64,000 nt of DNA from Verrucomicrobiales bacterium (lineage in GTDB: Bacteria; Verrucomicrobiota; Verrucomicrobiia; Verrucomicrobiales; DEV007). Positions 50,569 through 60,400 of the stretch are shown in pieces. The notes beneath the pieces are model-generated. The model was not told the origin of the DNA, did no database searches, and saw only the letters and a program-made list of their open reading frames with translations. The stretch is taken from positions 62,001-126,000 of the forward strand of contig JAEUHH010000055.1 in assembly GCA_016795505.1 (NCBI GenBank), read 5' to 3'. Every line of letters starts with the position of its first letter. The stretch's first letter is position 1. The translations under genes were made by a program, and so were the position numbers.

Positions 50569-53500
50569 ATGATCGAATACTCTCCCTCACGCGTGCCCGG
50601 CTGGCTGTCGCTCGGTCTGGTGGCGATCCTCGGCGCGTCGGGCGCGGCGATCGGCCAACAGGCGGGCCGGGCGGTGCCGGATACGGCGGTACTCTCGTCG
50701 AAGCCGCTGACGATCGCTCCCGCGCCGGCGGATGGCGGGCCGCTGTTCGAGGCGGTGCCGGGGGAAACGACCGGGGTGACGCTGCGGCATGAGATCCTGC
50801 CGGATCATCCGCTGCGGCGGCTCTATCCCTACGCCTGGGCGACGGGCGGCGTGGCGATCGGCGATGTGAACGGCGACGGGCGGGCGGATCTCTTTTTTCC
50901 CGGCGGGCCGGGGCCGAGCCGGCTCTATCTGCAATCGGGGGATTTCCTGTTTTTCGACGCGACGGAGAGCGCGGGCATCGTCCCGGACCCGGCGGCGTGG
51001 TGCTCGGGGGCGGCAATGGCGGACATCGACAACGACGGCGACCTGGACATCTATGTGACCGCCCACGGGTCGCCGAACCGGCTCTACATCAATGAGGGCA
51101 AGGAAGGCCGGGCGCATTTCCAGGAACGGGCCAAGGCCTGGGGCGTGGATCTGGTGGACGGGTCGCTGAACGCGGCCTTTGCCGATTTCGACCGGGATGG
51201 CTGGCTGGACCTGTATGTGCAGACCTACCACCTGGAGTCGCCGACGGGCCGGCCCGAGGGAGAGCTGGAGATCACAATCCGCGACGGGATCCCCTTCCTC
51301 CGCGACGAGTGGCAGGCCTACTACGTGGCGAGGCGCAAGCCGGACGGAGACTACACGTGGACAGAGGGCGGCCGGCCGGACTACCTGCTGCGCAACACGG
51401 GCCAGGGGAAATTCGCCGATGTCACCGGGGCGGCCGGTCTCGCGGTGGGCCGGGCCTATGGGAGCTCGGTGACGTGGTGCGATGTCGATCACGACGGTCT
51501 GCCGGACTTGTATGTGGGCCACGACGGGCTGGATCCGGATCTGTTTTACCGCAACGGGGGCGCGCGCGGCTTTGCCGAGGGCACGCGCCGGGTGTTTTCC
51601 CAGACGCCGTGGTTCACCCGCGGCGCGGTGTCGGCGGACTTCAACAACGACCTGCTGGTTGATCTGCTGGTGTCGAATGCCGGGGCCGGTCCGGCAGAGG
51701 CAGTGACGCCGCCCGACGAAGCCCACCGGACGGCGATGCTGACGAGCGGCGGAGCCCCCCAGGTCGCCCGCAACGCGCTGCTGATCAATGCCGGCACGGC
51801 GCGTTTCCTCGACGCCGCCTGGATGGCTGGTCTGGCGCGGACCGGGGCGACGTGGAGTGTGAAGGCGGGGGATTTCGACAACGACGGCTGGGTGGATGCC
51901 TTTTTTGCCAACGGAGCGGTGCGGGACGCGGGGAATCGGCCGCCCGACTCGCTGGCCGGGGCGAATCTGGTGGGCAAGACCCGCTGGGATCTCCTCGCCG
52001 ACGCCGCGCCGCGCCGGGAGGCGAATCTGGCGTTTCGCAACCGGGGCGATTTGAACTTCGAAAATGTCTCGGACGCCTGGGGCCTGGGCCATGTCGGGAT
52101 GAGCTACGCGGTCGGCAGCGGCGATCTCGACGGCGACGGCGATCTGGACCTGGTGGTCTGCCACGCGGGCGAGCCGGTGACGCTGTATCGCAACCGCTCA
52201 ACGGCAAAGCGCCTGCAAGTCCGCCTGATCGGCCGCGCCAGCAACACGTGGGGGCTCGGAGCGGAAGTTACGATCGCGGTCAAGGGCCGCGGCCAGATGC
52301 GCCAGTTGCATCCGCACAGTGGCTCGCTGGCCTCGGACGAACCGCTGGTGCATTTCGGCCTCGGCGACGCCACGGAGGTGGAACGGCTCACAGTGCGCTG
52401 GCCCAGCGGGGCGGTGGAGACGTTCGAGCATCTCCCCGCCGATCACCGCCACACCATCGTCGAGGCGAACAGCATGATTCCCCCGGTCGGCCGGATGCGG
52501 CGGCCGCAGCCGATGTTTTCGGCCACCGGCCTGCTGGGTGGCGCGGGTCTGCCCGAGGCCATCGCGGAAAAGCCGGCCCAGCCCGAGTGGCTCGGTCGCC
52601 TGGGTCCGGGTCTGGCCTGGCTGGATCTCGATGGCGACGGGCGCGACGAATTTTACTTTCCCGGCTCGCGGGGCATTCCCGGCCGGCTCGTGACGCAGTC
52701 GCTCGCCATGGCCCAACGGAAGCAGCCCTTCGGGGCCGATGCCGCGGCCGAGGACACGGCGGCGGTGTTTTTCGATGCCGACGGGGATGGCGACGCTGAT
52801 CTCTATGTCGGCAGCGGCGATCCCGAGGCCGAGCCGGGCAGCGAGGGTCTGCATGACCGGCTCTACCTGAATGACGGCCTGACCTTCACCCGCGCCCCGG
52901 CCGATCACCTGCCCGACCTGCGCGAAGTCACCGGGCCGGTGGCGGCGGCGGATTTCGATCGTGACGGCGATGTGGATCTCTTTGTCGGCACCCGGCTCGG
53001 TCTGGGAGGCGATCCCCTGCGACCCACCAGTCGGCTGTTGGTGAACGACGGCAAAGGCACCTTCACCGAGGCGCCGGCCGACGTCGCGGACGGTCTCGGC
53101 GACAGCGGTGCAGTCAGCGCAGCCCTGTGGACTGATCTGGATGCCGACGGCTGGCTCGACCTGATCGTGGCCGCCCACGGGGGCCGCATCGGGGTGTGGA
53201 AAAATGCCGCCGGCCGGCTGGCCGACGCCAGCGAGGCTGCCGGCACGGCGACTCTGGTGGGCGGTTGGAACGGTCTCGCCGGCGGTGATCTGGACCAGGA
53301 CGGCGACATCGACTACGTGGTCACGAACGAGGGCCTGAACGAGCCAGCCGTCGCCGATTCCAGCGCCGCCGGGGACTCCGGACGGGTGCGCGAGAGCGGC
53401 CTGTTGATCAACGACGGCACCGGCCGGCTCGCGTTCCGACCCCTGCCCCGTGTGGCCCAGACCGCCCCGGCTTTTGGCGTGGTGGTCAGCGATCTGAATG

Positions 53501-54018
53501 TCGATGGCAAGGCTGATGTCTATCTGGTGCAAAACCGGGAGCACGCCGGCCAGTCACCCGATCCGGCGGCCGACGGGCTGAGCCTGCTGCTCATCGGCAC
53601 CGGCGATCCGGATCATCCGCTACTGCCGGTGTGGCCGGACGACAGCGGGCTGGTCCTGTTCGGACAGGGACGGGGCGTGGCGACCGTCGATCTGAACGAT
53701 GACGACCGGGCCGATCTCGTGGCCGGGCTCAATGAGAACGATCCGGCGGCTTTCCTGAACCTGACGGGCGACAGCGACCGCCAGCCCTTCAAGGTTTCCC
53801 TGCTGGAGCCGGGGCGGATCGCGGCGGGAGCGCGCGTCACGGTCGCCTGCGCCGGAATGGCCCCCCAGGTCGCCGAATACCATGCCGGGGGCGGATTTCT
53901 GAGCCAGAGTCCGCCGGTGCTGTTCTTCGCGGCACCGAAGGTGGCCGGCGCCTCGGCCAAAGTGGTGATTCGCTGGCCCGACGGCAAACTGACGGAACGG
54001 ACCGTCTATTTCGACTGA
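50569..54018 (+). CDS. Secreted CRTAC1-type VCBS/FG-GAP repeat protein with ASPIC/UnbV domain
   Basis: A 1149-residue protein with signal-like N-terminus (GWLSLGLVAILGASGAAIG). Many FG-GAP/VCBS repeats carry the calcium-loop pattern DxNxDGxxD, for example GDVNGDGRADLFFPGG, ADIDNDGDLDIYVTAHG, GDFDNDGWVDAFFANG and GDLDGDGDLDLVVCHAG. An ASPIC/UnbV domain follows near residues 540-640 (RLIGRASNTWGLGAEVTIAV ... VEVERLT-type strand), then a second propeller and a second UnbV-like end (AAGARVTVACAGM ... VVIRWPDGKLTERTV). The double propeller plus UnbV layout suggests a duplicated gene. It is probably a surface protein. The ATG at 50569 is preferred. Confidence 0.9.
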   Translation: MIEYSPSRVPGWLSLGLVAILGASGAAIGQQAGRAVPDTAVLSSKPLTIAPAPADGGPLFEAVPGETTGVTLRHEILPDHPLRRLYPYAWATGGVAIGDVNGDGRADLFFPGGPGPSRLYLQSGDFLFFDATESAGIVPDPAAWCSGAAMADIDNDGDLDIYVTAHGSPNRLYINEGKEGRAHFQERAKAWGVDLVDGSLNAAFADFDRDGWLDLYVQTYHLESPTGRPEGELEITIRDGIPFLRDEWQAYYVARRKPDGDYTWTEGGRPDYLLRNTGQGKFADVTGAAGLAVGRAYGSSVTWCDVDHDGLPDLYVGHDGLDPDLFYRNGGARGFAEGTRRVFSQTPWFTRGAVSADFNNDLLVDLLVSNAGAGPAEAVTPPDEAHRTAMLTSGGAPQVARNALLINAGTARFLDAAWMAGLARTGATWSVKAGDFDNDGWVDAFFANGAVRDAGNRPPDSLAGANLVGKTRWDLLADAAPRREANLAFRNRGDLNFENVSDAWGLGHVGMSYAVGSGDLDGDGDLDLVVCHAGEPVTLYRNRSTAKRLQVRLIGRASNTWGLGAEVTIAVKGRGQMRQLHPHSGSLASDEPLVHFGLGDATEVERLTVRWPSGAVETFEHLPADHRHTIVEANSMIPPVGRMRRPQPMFSATGLLGGAGLPEAIAEKPAQPEWLGRLGPGLAWLDLDGDGRDEFYFPGSRGIPGRLVTQSLAMAQRKQPFGADAAAEDTAAVFFDADGDGDADLYVGSGDPEAEPGSEGLHDRLYLNDGLTFTRAPADHLPDLREVTGPVAAADFDRDGDVDLFVGTRLGLGGDPLRPTSRLLVNDGKGTFTEAPADVADGLGDSGAVSAALWTDLDADGWLDLIVAAHGGRIGVWKNAAGRLADASEAAGTATLVGGWNGLAGGDLDQDGDIDYVVTNEGLNEPAVADSSAAGDSGRVRESGLLINDGTGRLAFRPLPRVAQTAPAFGVVVSDLNVDGKADVYLVQNREHAGQSPDPAADGLSLLLIGTGDPDHPLLPVWPDDSGLVLFGQGRGVATVDLNDDDRADLVAGLNENDPAAFLNLTGDSDRQPFKVSLLEPGRIAAGARVTVACAGMAPQVAEYHAGGGFLSQSPPVLFFAAPKVAGASAKVVIRWPDGKLTERTVYFD

Positions 54019-54076
54019 GTCCGACTCAGTGGACTAAAACTGGGAGCCGGCGATCTCTGCCGGCCTGCCCCGGAAC

Positions 54077-54106
54077 GGTCCGCCCGCACAAACGAAGCGG
54101 CGGACC
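54077..54106. terminator. Possible shared hairpin between convergent CRTAC1 and rpsP genes
   Basis: A perfect 8-bp stem GGTCCGCC / GGCGGACC with a 14-nt loop lies 58 bp past the CRTAC1 stop and 31 bp past the rpsP stop. Only a short T-run follows on the plus strand, so its activity as a terminator is uncertain. Confidence 0.4.
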
Positions 54107-54137
54107 GGCAATCATTTTCCCCCGAACGGGCGGAAAA

Positions 54138-54386
54138 TCAGGCCTTGGCGGCGGCGCGGGCCTTCTTGATGATCGAGCGGACAGTGTCGGACGGTTGAGC
54201 GCCCTTGGACAGCCAGCCTTCGATCTTTTCGAGATCGAGGCGGTAATTGTCGCCATCCTTGAGCGGATCGTAATTGCCCACGATCTCGATAAACCGGCCG
54301 TCCTTGCGGGCGCGGCTGTCCGCCACCACCACCCGGTAGTAGGGACGATCCTTGGTGCCTTCGCGTCTGAGTCTGATCTTAACCAT
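54138..54386 (-). CDS. rpsP: Small ribosomal subunit protein bS16
   Basis: An 82-residue protein, [20 protein letters not shown] onward, containing the conserved [20 protein letters not shown]-like region and [19 protein letters not shown]. It is a component of the 30S subunit needed for assembly. In most bacteria rpsP is followed by rimM-trmD-rplS. Here no such genes follow, and the next gene downstream is the convergent CRTAC1 gene, so rpsP is single. Confidence 0.97.
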   Translation of the reverse strand: MVKIRLRREGTKDRPYYRVVVADSRARKDGRFIEIVGNYDPLKDGDNYRLDLEKIEGWLSKGAQPSDTVRSIIKKARAAAKA

Positions 54387-54517
54387 CGCTTTGAGTCTGC
54401 CCGCCGTTTTGCCTCATGAGGCGCGGGAGGGGTGGATTTGTAAGCCGAAACTTCCGGAAATCAAGGAACAAAATTTTGTCCCTGTCGCAGCCGATTCCGG
54501 GGCGGCGGCCGAGGCGC

Positions 54518-56038
54518 TCACCTGCCCTCCCCGCCCAGCATCCGGGCGCGGGCGATGGCGCGGAGCATGCCCCGGGCCTTGTTGACGGTCTCGATGTATT
54601 CGCTGGTGGGCACGGAATCGGCGACGACGCCGGCGCCGGCCTGAACGTAGGCCTTGCCGTCCTTCAGCACCACGGTGCGCAGGGCGATACAACTGTCGTG
54701 GTTCCCGTCGAAGCCGAAGTAGCCGACCGCCCCGGCGTAGGCGCAGCGTTTGGCTTTCTCCAGTTCGTTGATGATCTGCATGGCCCGGACCTTGGGGCTG
54801 CCGCTGACGGTTCCGGCGGGAAAGGTGGCGCGCATCACGTCGTAGGCGCTGTGCCCGGGCGCGAGGCGGCCGGTGACATCACTGACGATGTGCATGACGT
54901 GGCTGTAACGCTCGATGCGCTTGAAGTCGGTGACGTGGACGCTGTTGTATTGGGCGACCCGTCCCACGTCGTTGCGGGCGAGATCGACCAGCATGACGTG
55001 CTCGGCCAGCTCCTTGGGATCGGCGAGGAGGTCGGCGGCGAGGGCGGCATCCTCCTCGGGCGTCCGGCCACGGGCCCGGGTGCCGGCGATGGGACGGATC
55101 TCGATTTTTCCCTCGATCGCGCGCACGTGGACCTCGGGCGAACTGCCGACGAGGGCGAACTCGTCGCCAAACTGGAGGCAGAACATGTAGGGCGAGGGAT
55201 TGACGTGCCGCAGGGTCCGGTAGAGGTCGATCGGCCGGCCGGAGAAATCGGTCTCGAAGCGCTGCGACGGCACGAACTGGAAGATATCGCCGGCGAGGAT
55301 GTATTCCTTCCCGGCGGTGACCATGGCTTCGTACTCGGCCTGGGTGGTGTTGCTGCGCGGCTCCTCCTCGGGCGGCTCGGTCATCAGGGACAGCGGGGCG
55401 ACGCTGAGCGGGGCGGCCAGTCGGGCGATGATGGCGTCGATTTTTTCCCGCGCCGCGGCATACCCGGCCTCGTCGGTGGCGTGCTCGTCGGTGTGGACGT
55501 TGGCGACGACCTGGAGCTTGCGGAAGCGGTGGTCGAAAATGACGAGGGTGTCGGTGATGAGGAACACCATGTCAGGCAGCCCGAGGGGATCCGGCGGCGC
55601 ATCGGGCACGGTGGGCTCGAAGTAGCGCACCATATCGTAGGCGAGATAGCCGACCGCCCCTCCCGTGAAAATGGGCAGGCCCTCGACGCGGGCGGGCCGG
55701 TAGCGGGCCATGATTTTCTCCACCTCGGCCAGGGGGTCCTGGCAATCCGCAGCGAGGGGCCGGGTGACAAAATCGCCGCCATTCTCCCGGATCGCGATCT
55801 GCCGACCCTGGGCCCGGATTTCCAGGCGCTCACCCGCCCCGAGGAAGGAGTAGCGCCCGATCTGCTCGCTGCTCTCCGCCGACTCGAGGAGGAAGCAGGG
55901 GCCACCGTCGTTGAGTTTCTGAAAAGCAGACACCGGCGTCTCGTAATCGGCGGCCAGTTCCGTCCACACGGGAATCAGGTTCGCACCCGATTCACGGAGT
56001 TGGCGGAAGTCGTCGAGCGAGGGGCGGAGGGGGGTCAT
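54518..56038 (-). CDS. trpE: Anthranilate synthase component I
   Basis: A 506-residue chorismate-utilising enzyme. The N-terminal part has LLESAESSEQIGRYSFLGAG (the Trp feedback site region with LLES and S). The C-terminal catalytic domain has GDIFQFVPSQRFETDF, IRPIAGTRARGRTPEED, EHVMLVDLARNDVGRVAQYN, FPAGTVSGSPKVRAMQIINE and VQAGAGVVADSVP. It makes anthranilate from chorismate with ammonia from TrpG. No trpG or other trp gene is adjacent. The 225-bp upstream spacer shows no recognisable Trp leader peptide. Full-length and intact. Confidence 0.95.
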   Translation of the reverse strand: MTPLRPSLDDFRQLRESGANLIPVWTELAADYETPVSAFQKLNDGGPCFLLESAESSEQIGRYSFLGAGERLEIRAQGRQIAIRENGGDFVTRPLAADCQDPLAEVEKIMARYRPARVEGLPIFTGGAVGYLAYDMVRYFEPTVPDAPPDPLGLPDMVFLITDTLVIFDHRFRKLQVVANVHTDEHATDEAGYAAAREKIDAIIARLAAPLSVAPLSLMTEPPEEEPRSNTTQAEYEAMVTAGKEYILAGDIFQFVPSQRFETDFSGRPIDLYRTLRHVNPSPYMFCLQFGDEFALVGSSPEVHVRAIEGKIEIRPIAGTRARGRTPEEDAALAADLLADPKELAEHVMLVDLARNDVGRVAQYNSVHVTDFKRIERYSHVMHIVSDVTGRLAPGHSAYDVMRATFPAGTVSGSPKVRAMQIINELEKAKRCAYAGAVGYFGFDGNHDSCIALRTVVLKDGKAYVQAGAGVVADSVPTSEYIETVNKARGMLRAIARARMLGGEGR

Positions 56039-56263
56039 GGGATGGAATGCAGTGGAGAGTAAACAGGGAAAAAGAGATGAGCAGTCAGTGGGCAGAAATC
56101 AGAGGGGCGGATTCGAGGGCTGAAACGACGCCGCAACGGATACGCCGACTTTTTCATCCGAGCCACCACGGAATCAGCATCGAGCCATCCGGCGATTCAC
56201 CGGCTGCGACTTACCGCCGACCCATCACCCCGCGGCCCAATGCCGACTTTTCACTCTCTACTG

Positions 56264-57412
56264 TTAACTGGCCAACTCTCCGCCAACCGAAACCCTCCCT
56301 CCGCTCGCATCGGCGGCGAGGGCCGCCTCGAGGACGCGGGCGATGCGGACGCCCTCGCGGAAGTCCGGCTGGATGCCGGTGCCTTGGGCGATGGCATCGA
56401 GGAAATCGGCGGCGGCATGCACGAAAGGGTGCTCGTAGCCGATGATGTGACCGGGCGGCCACCAGTTTTTCACGTAGTCGTGGCAGCGCTCGGTGGCGAG
56501 GATGTCGCGGAAGCCGCGGGCGTGGGCGGGGTCGGCTTCGCTGTAAAACTGGAGGCGGTTCATGTCCTCCATGTCCCAGGTGAGAGCGCCCTTGCTGCCA
56601 TAGATCTCGAAGGTGTGGCGATTGCGTCGTCCGGTGGCATAGCGGGTCGTCTCGATGGTCCCAAGGGCGCCATTGGCGAACTCAGTGGTCAGGAGAGCGG
56701 CACACTCGACCTCGACCTCGCCCTGGGTGGCGGGATCCTCGGCCAGGGGACGCCGGGTGATGAAATTTTTCATCCGACAATCGAGGCTGACGATGTCGCC
56801 GACGAGGAAATGGGCGAGATCGATGGCGTGGGACCCGAGATCCCACAGCGGACCGGCGGCAGCGGTGGCTTTGCGGAGTTTCCAGTCGATGGGATGCTCG
56901 GGATTGATGAGCCAGCTCTGTTGGTAGGCGCCGCGCCAGTGATAGATCTCGCCCAGCTCACCGGCATCGATGATCTGGCGGGCGAGGACGACAGCCGGAC
57001 AGCGGCGGTAGTTGTGGTTCAGGTAATGAACGACGCCGGCGCTCTCGGCGGCGGCGAGCATGGCCTCGGCCTCGGCGAGGGTGTTGGAAAAGGGCTTTTC
57101 ACAAAAGAGGTGCTTGCCGGCCTGCGCGGCGGCAATGGCGGTCTCGGCGTGCAGATAAGTAGGCAGGCCGATGTCCACGATGTCGATGTCGGGACGCTCC
57201 ACGACGCGCCGCCAGTCGGTGTCGGTCTCCTCCCAGCCCCACCGTGAGGCAAAGGCCTGGAGATCGGCGGCATCGCGGCCGCAGACCACTTTCAGAACCG
57301 GCTCGGCGGCGGGATCGAAGAACTTCGTGACCTGCCGCCAGGCATTCGAATGGGCGCGGCCCATGAATCGGTGGCCGAGCAGGGCGATATTGAGCTGTTT
57401 ACGGGCTGCCAT
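56264..57412 (-). CDS. Gfo/Idh/MocA family oxidoreductase (cytoplasmic)
   Basis: A 382-residue protein with N-terminal Rossmann fold (LNIALLGHRFMGRAHSNAWR), EKPFSNTLAEAEAML near residue 105, and a C-terminal domain with the metal-free catalytic-type LWDLGSHAIDLAHFLVGDI near 200. It has no signal peptide, in contrast to the Tat-exported relative at 10.2 kb. It resembles inositol- or sugar-dehydrogenases of the GFO/IDH/MocA superfamily. The substrate is unknown. It is probably monocistronic. Confidence 0.9.
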   Translation of the reverse strand: MAARKQLNIALLGHRFMGRAHSNAWRQVTKFFDPAAEPVLKVVCGRDAADLQAFASRWGWEETDTDWRRVVERPDIDIVDIGLPTYLHAETAIAAAQAGKHLFCEKPFSNTLAEAEAMLAAAESAGVVHYLNHNYRRCPAVVLARQIIDAGELGEIYHWRGAYQQSWLINPEHPIDWKLRKATAAAGPLWDLGSHAIDLAHFLVGDIVSLDCRMKNFITRRPLAEDPATQGEVEVECAALLTTEFANGALGTIETTRYATGRRNRHTFEIYGSKGALTWDMEDMNRLQFYSEADPAHARGFRDILATERCHDYVKNWWPPGHIIGYEHPFVHAAADFLDAIAQGTGIQPDFREGVRIARVLEAALAADASGGRVSVGGELAS

Positions 57413-57494
57413 GATGCCGCGCGACTAAACGGGAAATCGGCGGGAGGGCAAGGAGGGGTTGTGATTTCGCCCTTCGATGGGCTGGGCTCGATCC

Positions 57495-60400
57495 TCACAA
57501 TTTTGCCGCCACTTCCATGGCGACGCCCTGCCGCAGGCACCAGGCCATGGCATCGTGATGACCCAGCGAGGCAGCGCGGCGCATCCACGCGGCAGCGCCA
57601 TCGAGATCGCGGGACAATCCGAAGCCCGCCTCCAGGCAACGTCCCAGAGCGTGCATGCACTCCGCATCCCCCAGATCAGCGCCGGTTTGATACAATCGTG
57701 CGGCGCGGGCTTTGTCCTGGTCGATGCCGAGGCCCTTCGCGTAGAGGGTGGCGAGATTGTAATGAGCAAAGGCATTGCCCGCCTCGCAGGCTCGCTCGAA
57801 CAGCTCCCGGGCACGCCCGTGATCGACCGCACGACCCCATCCCAGCGTGTGGCAGACGCCAAGCAGATCAAGCGCCCGGGCATCACCGGCCTGGGCGGCT
57901 TTCTCAACCCAGTTCGCCCCTTCGACCAGGTCCACCGGCACGCCACGTCCCCGGAGCAACGCCGCGCCATAGAGCATCTGCGTGGCGGGATCGCCCGCCT
58001 CGGCACCACGACGCAGCCACTCGATCGCCTCGGGCAGACTGTCGGGCACCTCGGACAGGATGAGCCCCAGGATGCGCTGATGCCGCGGCTGACCCGCCTC
58101 GGCAGAACGGCGGAGCCACAGCAGTCCGAGCGCCCGATCGCGGGGCAGGTAGTAATCGGCCAGCAGCCAGGCGGCGCGCGGCGCATGCTCGGCGGCACGC
58201 TCCAGACGAGCGGCGGCGGCATCGGAGGGCTGTCCCGCTGTTTCGGATCGCGACCACGCGTCCAGAGTGGACCACAACTGGTCGCGGGCTTCGGTCGATT
58301 TCGGCTCCAGCTCGAGGGCGCGCAGGAAGAAATTCACCGCGTCGGGCAAGCGGCTCCCGGCAACAGCTTCCTGCCCCAGCCGAATGGCCTCCTCAGGGCG
58401 GGTGATGGCCTTCAAATCGTCGCCGACCGCGGATTTCTCGCCCGCATCGGTCGGGAGAGACCCGGCCGCGGTCGCCAAGTCCCGCGCCGCCTCGCGGAGG
58501 TAGTCACGGTGCAGGGCGGGCTCAAGAGATTCGGCAAAGGTCTCGCGATCGACCGAGGCGGCGATGGCCACCAGTCCGTAGGTGACCGCCCACACCAAGG
58601 CCGCGCCGATGAGCGAGATCCCCACCAACCGCCCGTAGCGATGCCATCCGGCGCCCACCCGGCTCGGCTCACCATCGCCTGCGGCAACGAGCGGTTCAGA
58701 GTCCGGCTCGGTGGCTGCGGGGCGCTCCTCATCGAGCGGCATCTCCGGCAAGCCGAGACTTTCACGCAGACTGGAGGACCGGACCGAGCCGCCGGCCACG
58801 GTTGCCGATTTTTCCTCGGACGCAGCCGCATTCTGAACGGCAGCGGACTCGTCCGTGGCTTCGACCTCCGGCGTGGCGCTGGTCATGAACGCCAGAAAAG
58901 ACATCGGCTCCCCGGTCTCACCAGATTCGCTGTGAACCTCAACAGGCTCACGAGACTCGGGCTCGGTCGGGACAGGCGGCGACTCCGCCACCGGGGTCTC
59001 ATCCAGCGCGGGTGAAACCGACGGTTCCGGTTGTTCGATGGACTCGGAGTTGGCCTCGATCGCGGGCGTCTCCCCGTCGATCGCGGGAAGCTTCGCCTGA
59101 ATCTCACCTGCCTCGTCATCCGGGCAGGCATCGACCGGCTTTTCCTCCTCAGCCGCAGTCTCGGCGGGCGCTTCGATGACCGCCGTTTCCGGCTTCCGTC
59201 CGAAAGGAAAGAGCAACCGGCGAAATCCGGACCGTTCCGGAGCGGAGATCGGCGTCGCAGCCGCCTCGGCCTGAGCAATGGGCGCCTCCATGACGGCGGC
59301 ATCCTCGATCAAGCCGAGCGACTCGACTGCCGGTTCAGCCTGAGACTCGGAAACCGGTCCTCTGGCTGCCACGTCGGCCGGCTTGGCCTCTGATGCCGTC
59401 GGGGCCTCGTGAAATTCGCCGTCCGCGATGACACCGAGGAACTCCACATCGGCAGCAGGCTGCGCCGGGGCGGTGAATCGCTGGCGGGCCTGCTTTTCGG
59501 CCACCAATTCCCGCGTCGTGTGGAGACCGAAGGGCTTGAGCGAACGGGACAAACGCGACGCTCCGTTTGTCGCCGTCGTTTGGGAAAAGGTCGCCGCCTT
59601 GGCAGCCGCCGCATCCGGGTCGAAATCATCGAGCACGCCCACCGGTGCGGAGACGGGGCTGTCCTCGTCGCTGGCGGAGGTTTCCGCCGGAACCACCGTG
59701 TCATCCAGCCCGAGGGCGCGGGACAACTCATCGAGCAGGAGGGACTGGACCTGCCCGGGATCCTCGCACAGGCGCAGCCGGAGCTGTTCGAGCACCTGGG
59801 TTACTTCGATGGGCAACCCGGGCCGCCTGGGCACCGGTTCTGTCCAGCGAAACCGCCGTCCGGTCAGCATTTCTGAGATCAGCGGCAACAGCACGGCCGC
59901 GCGGCGTCCCCGCTCGCCCGTCTTGCCCCCGGCGCGGACCCGCTCCATCACCGGGGCCGGCAGATTGAGTCCCTCGATCAGTTCCTCCGCCGTCTGGTGC
60001 AGGCGCAGGCGCACCGGCAATCTCCGCCACACCGACACATTGCCCAACTGGGCCGCCTCGACGAGCGCGCTGATCGAGGCATCGCCGGTGACGAGATACA
60101 CATCGCGCGCCCCGAGACGCCAGACCGGCGGCGCTCCCGCGGTGCGCTCGATCACATCGAGCGCCGCATTCACTTTCGCCGCGATCTCACGCACCGATCC
60201 CGGGCGCAGCGCCCCATGGCTGCGCACCAGCGACGCGATCGATACGCCCTCGACCCGTTCCTCACCGATCAACAGGCACCGTCCCCAGGTCTCCAAAGCC
60301 ACCACGGACAGTTGATTCGGCAGACCGCGACCCGGTCGCCGCAGGGCGGAGAGGTGTTGTTCCAGCCAGCCTTCCCGCGGCACACTGTCGAATCCGGGGA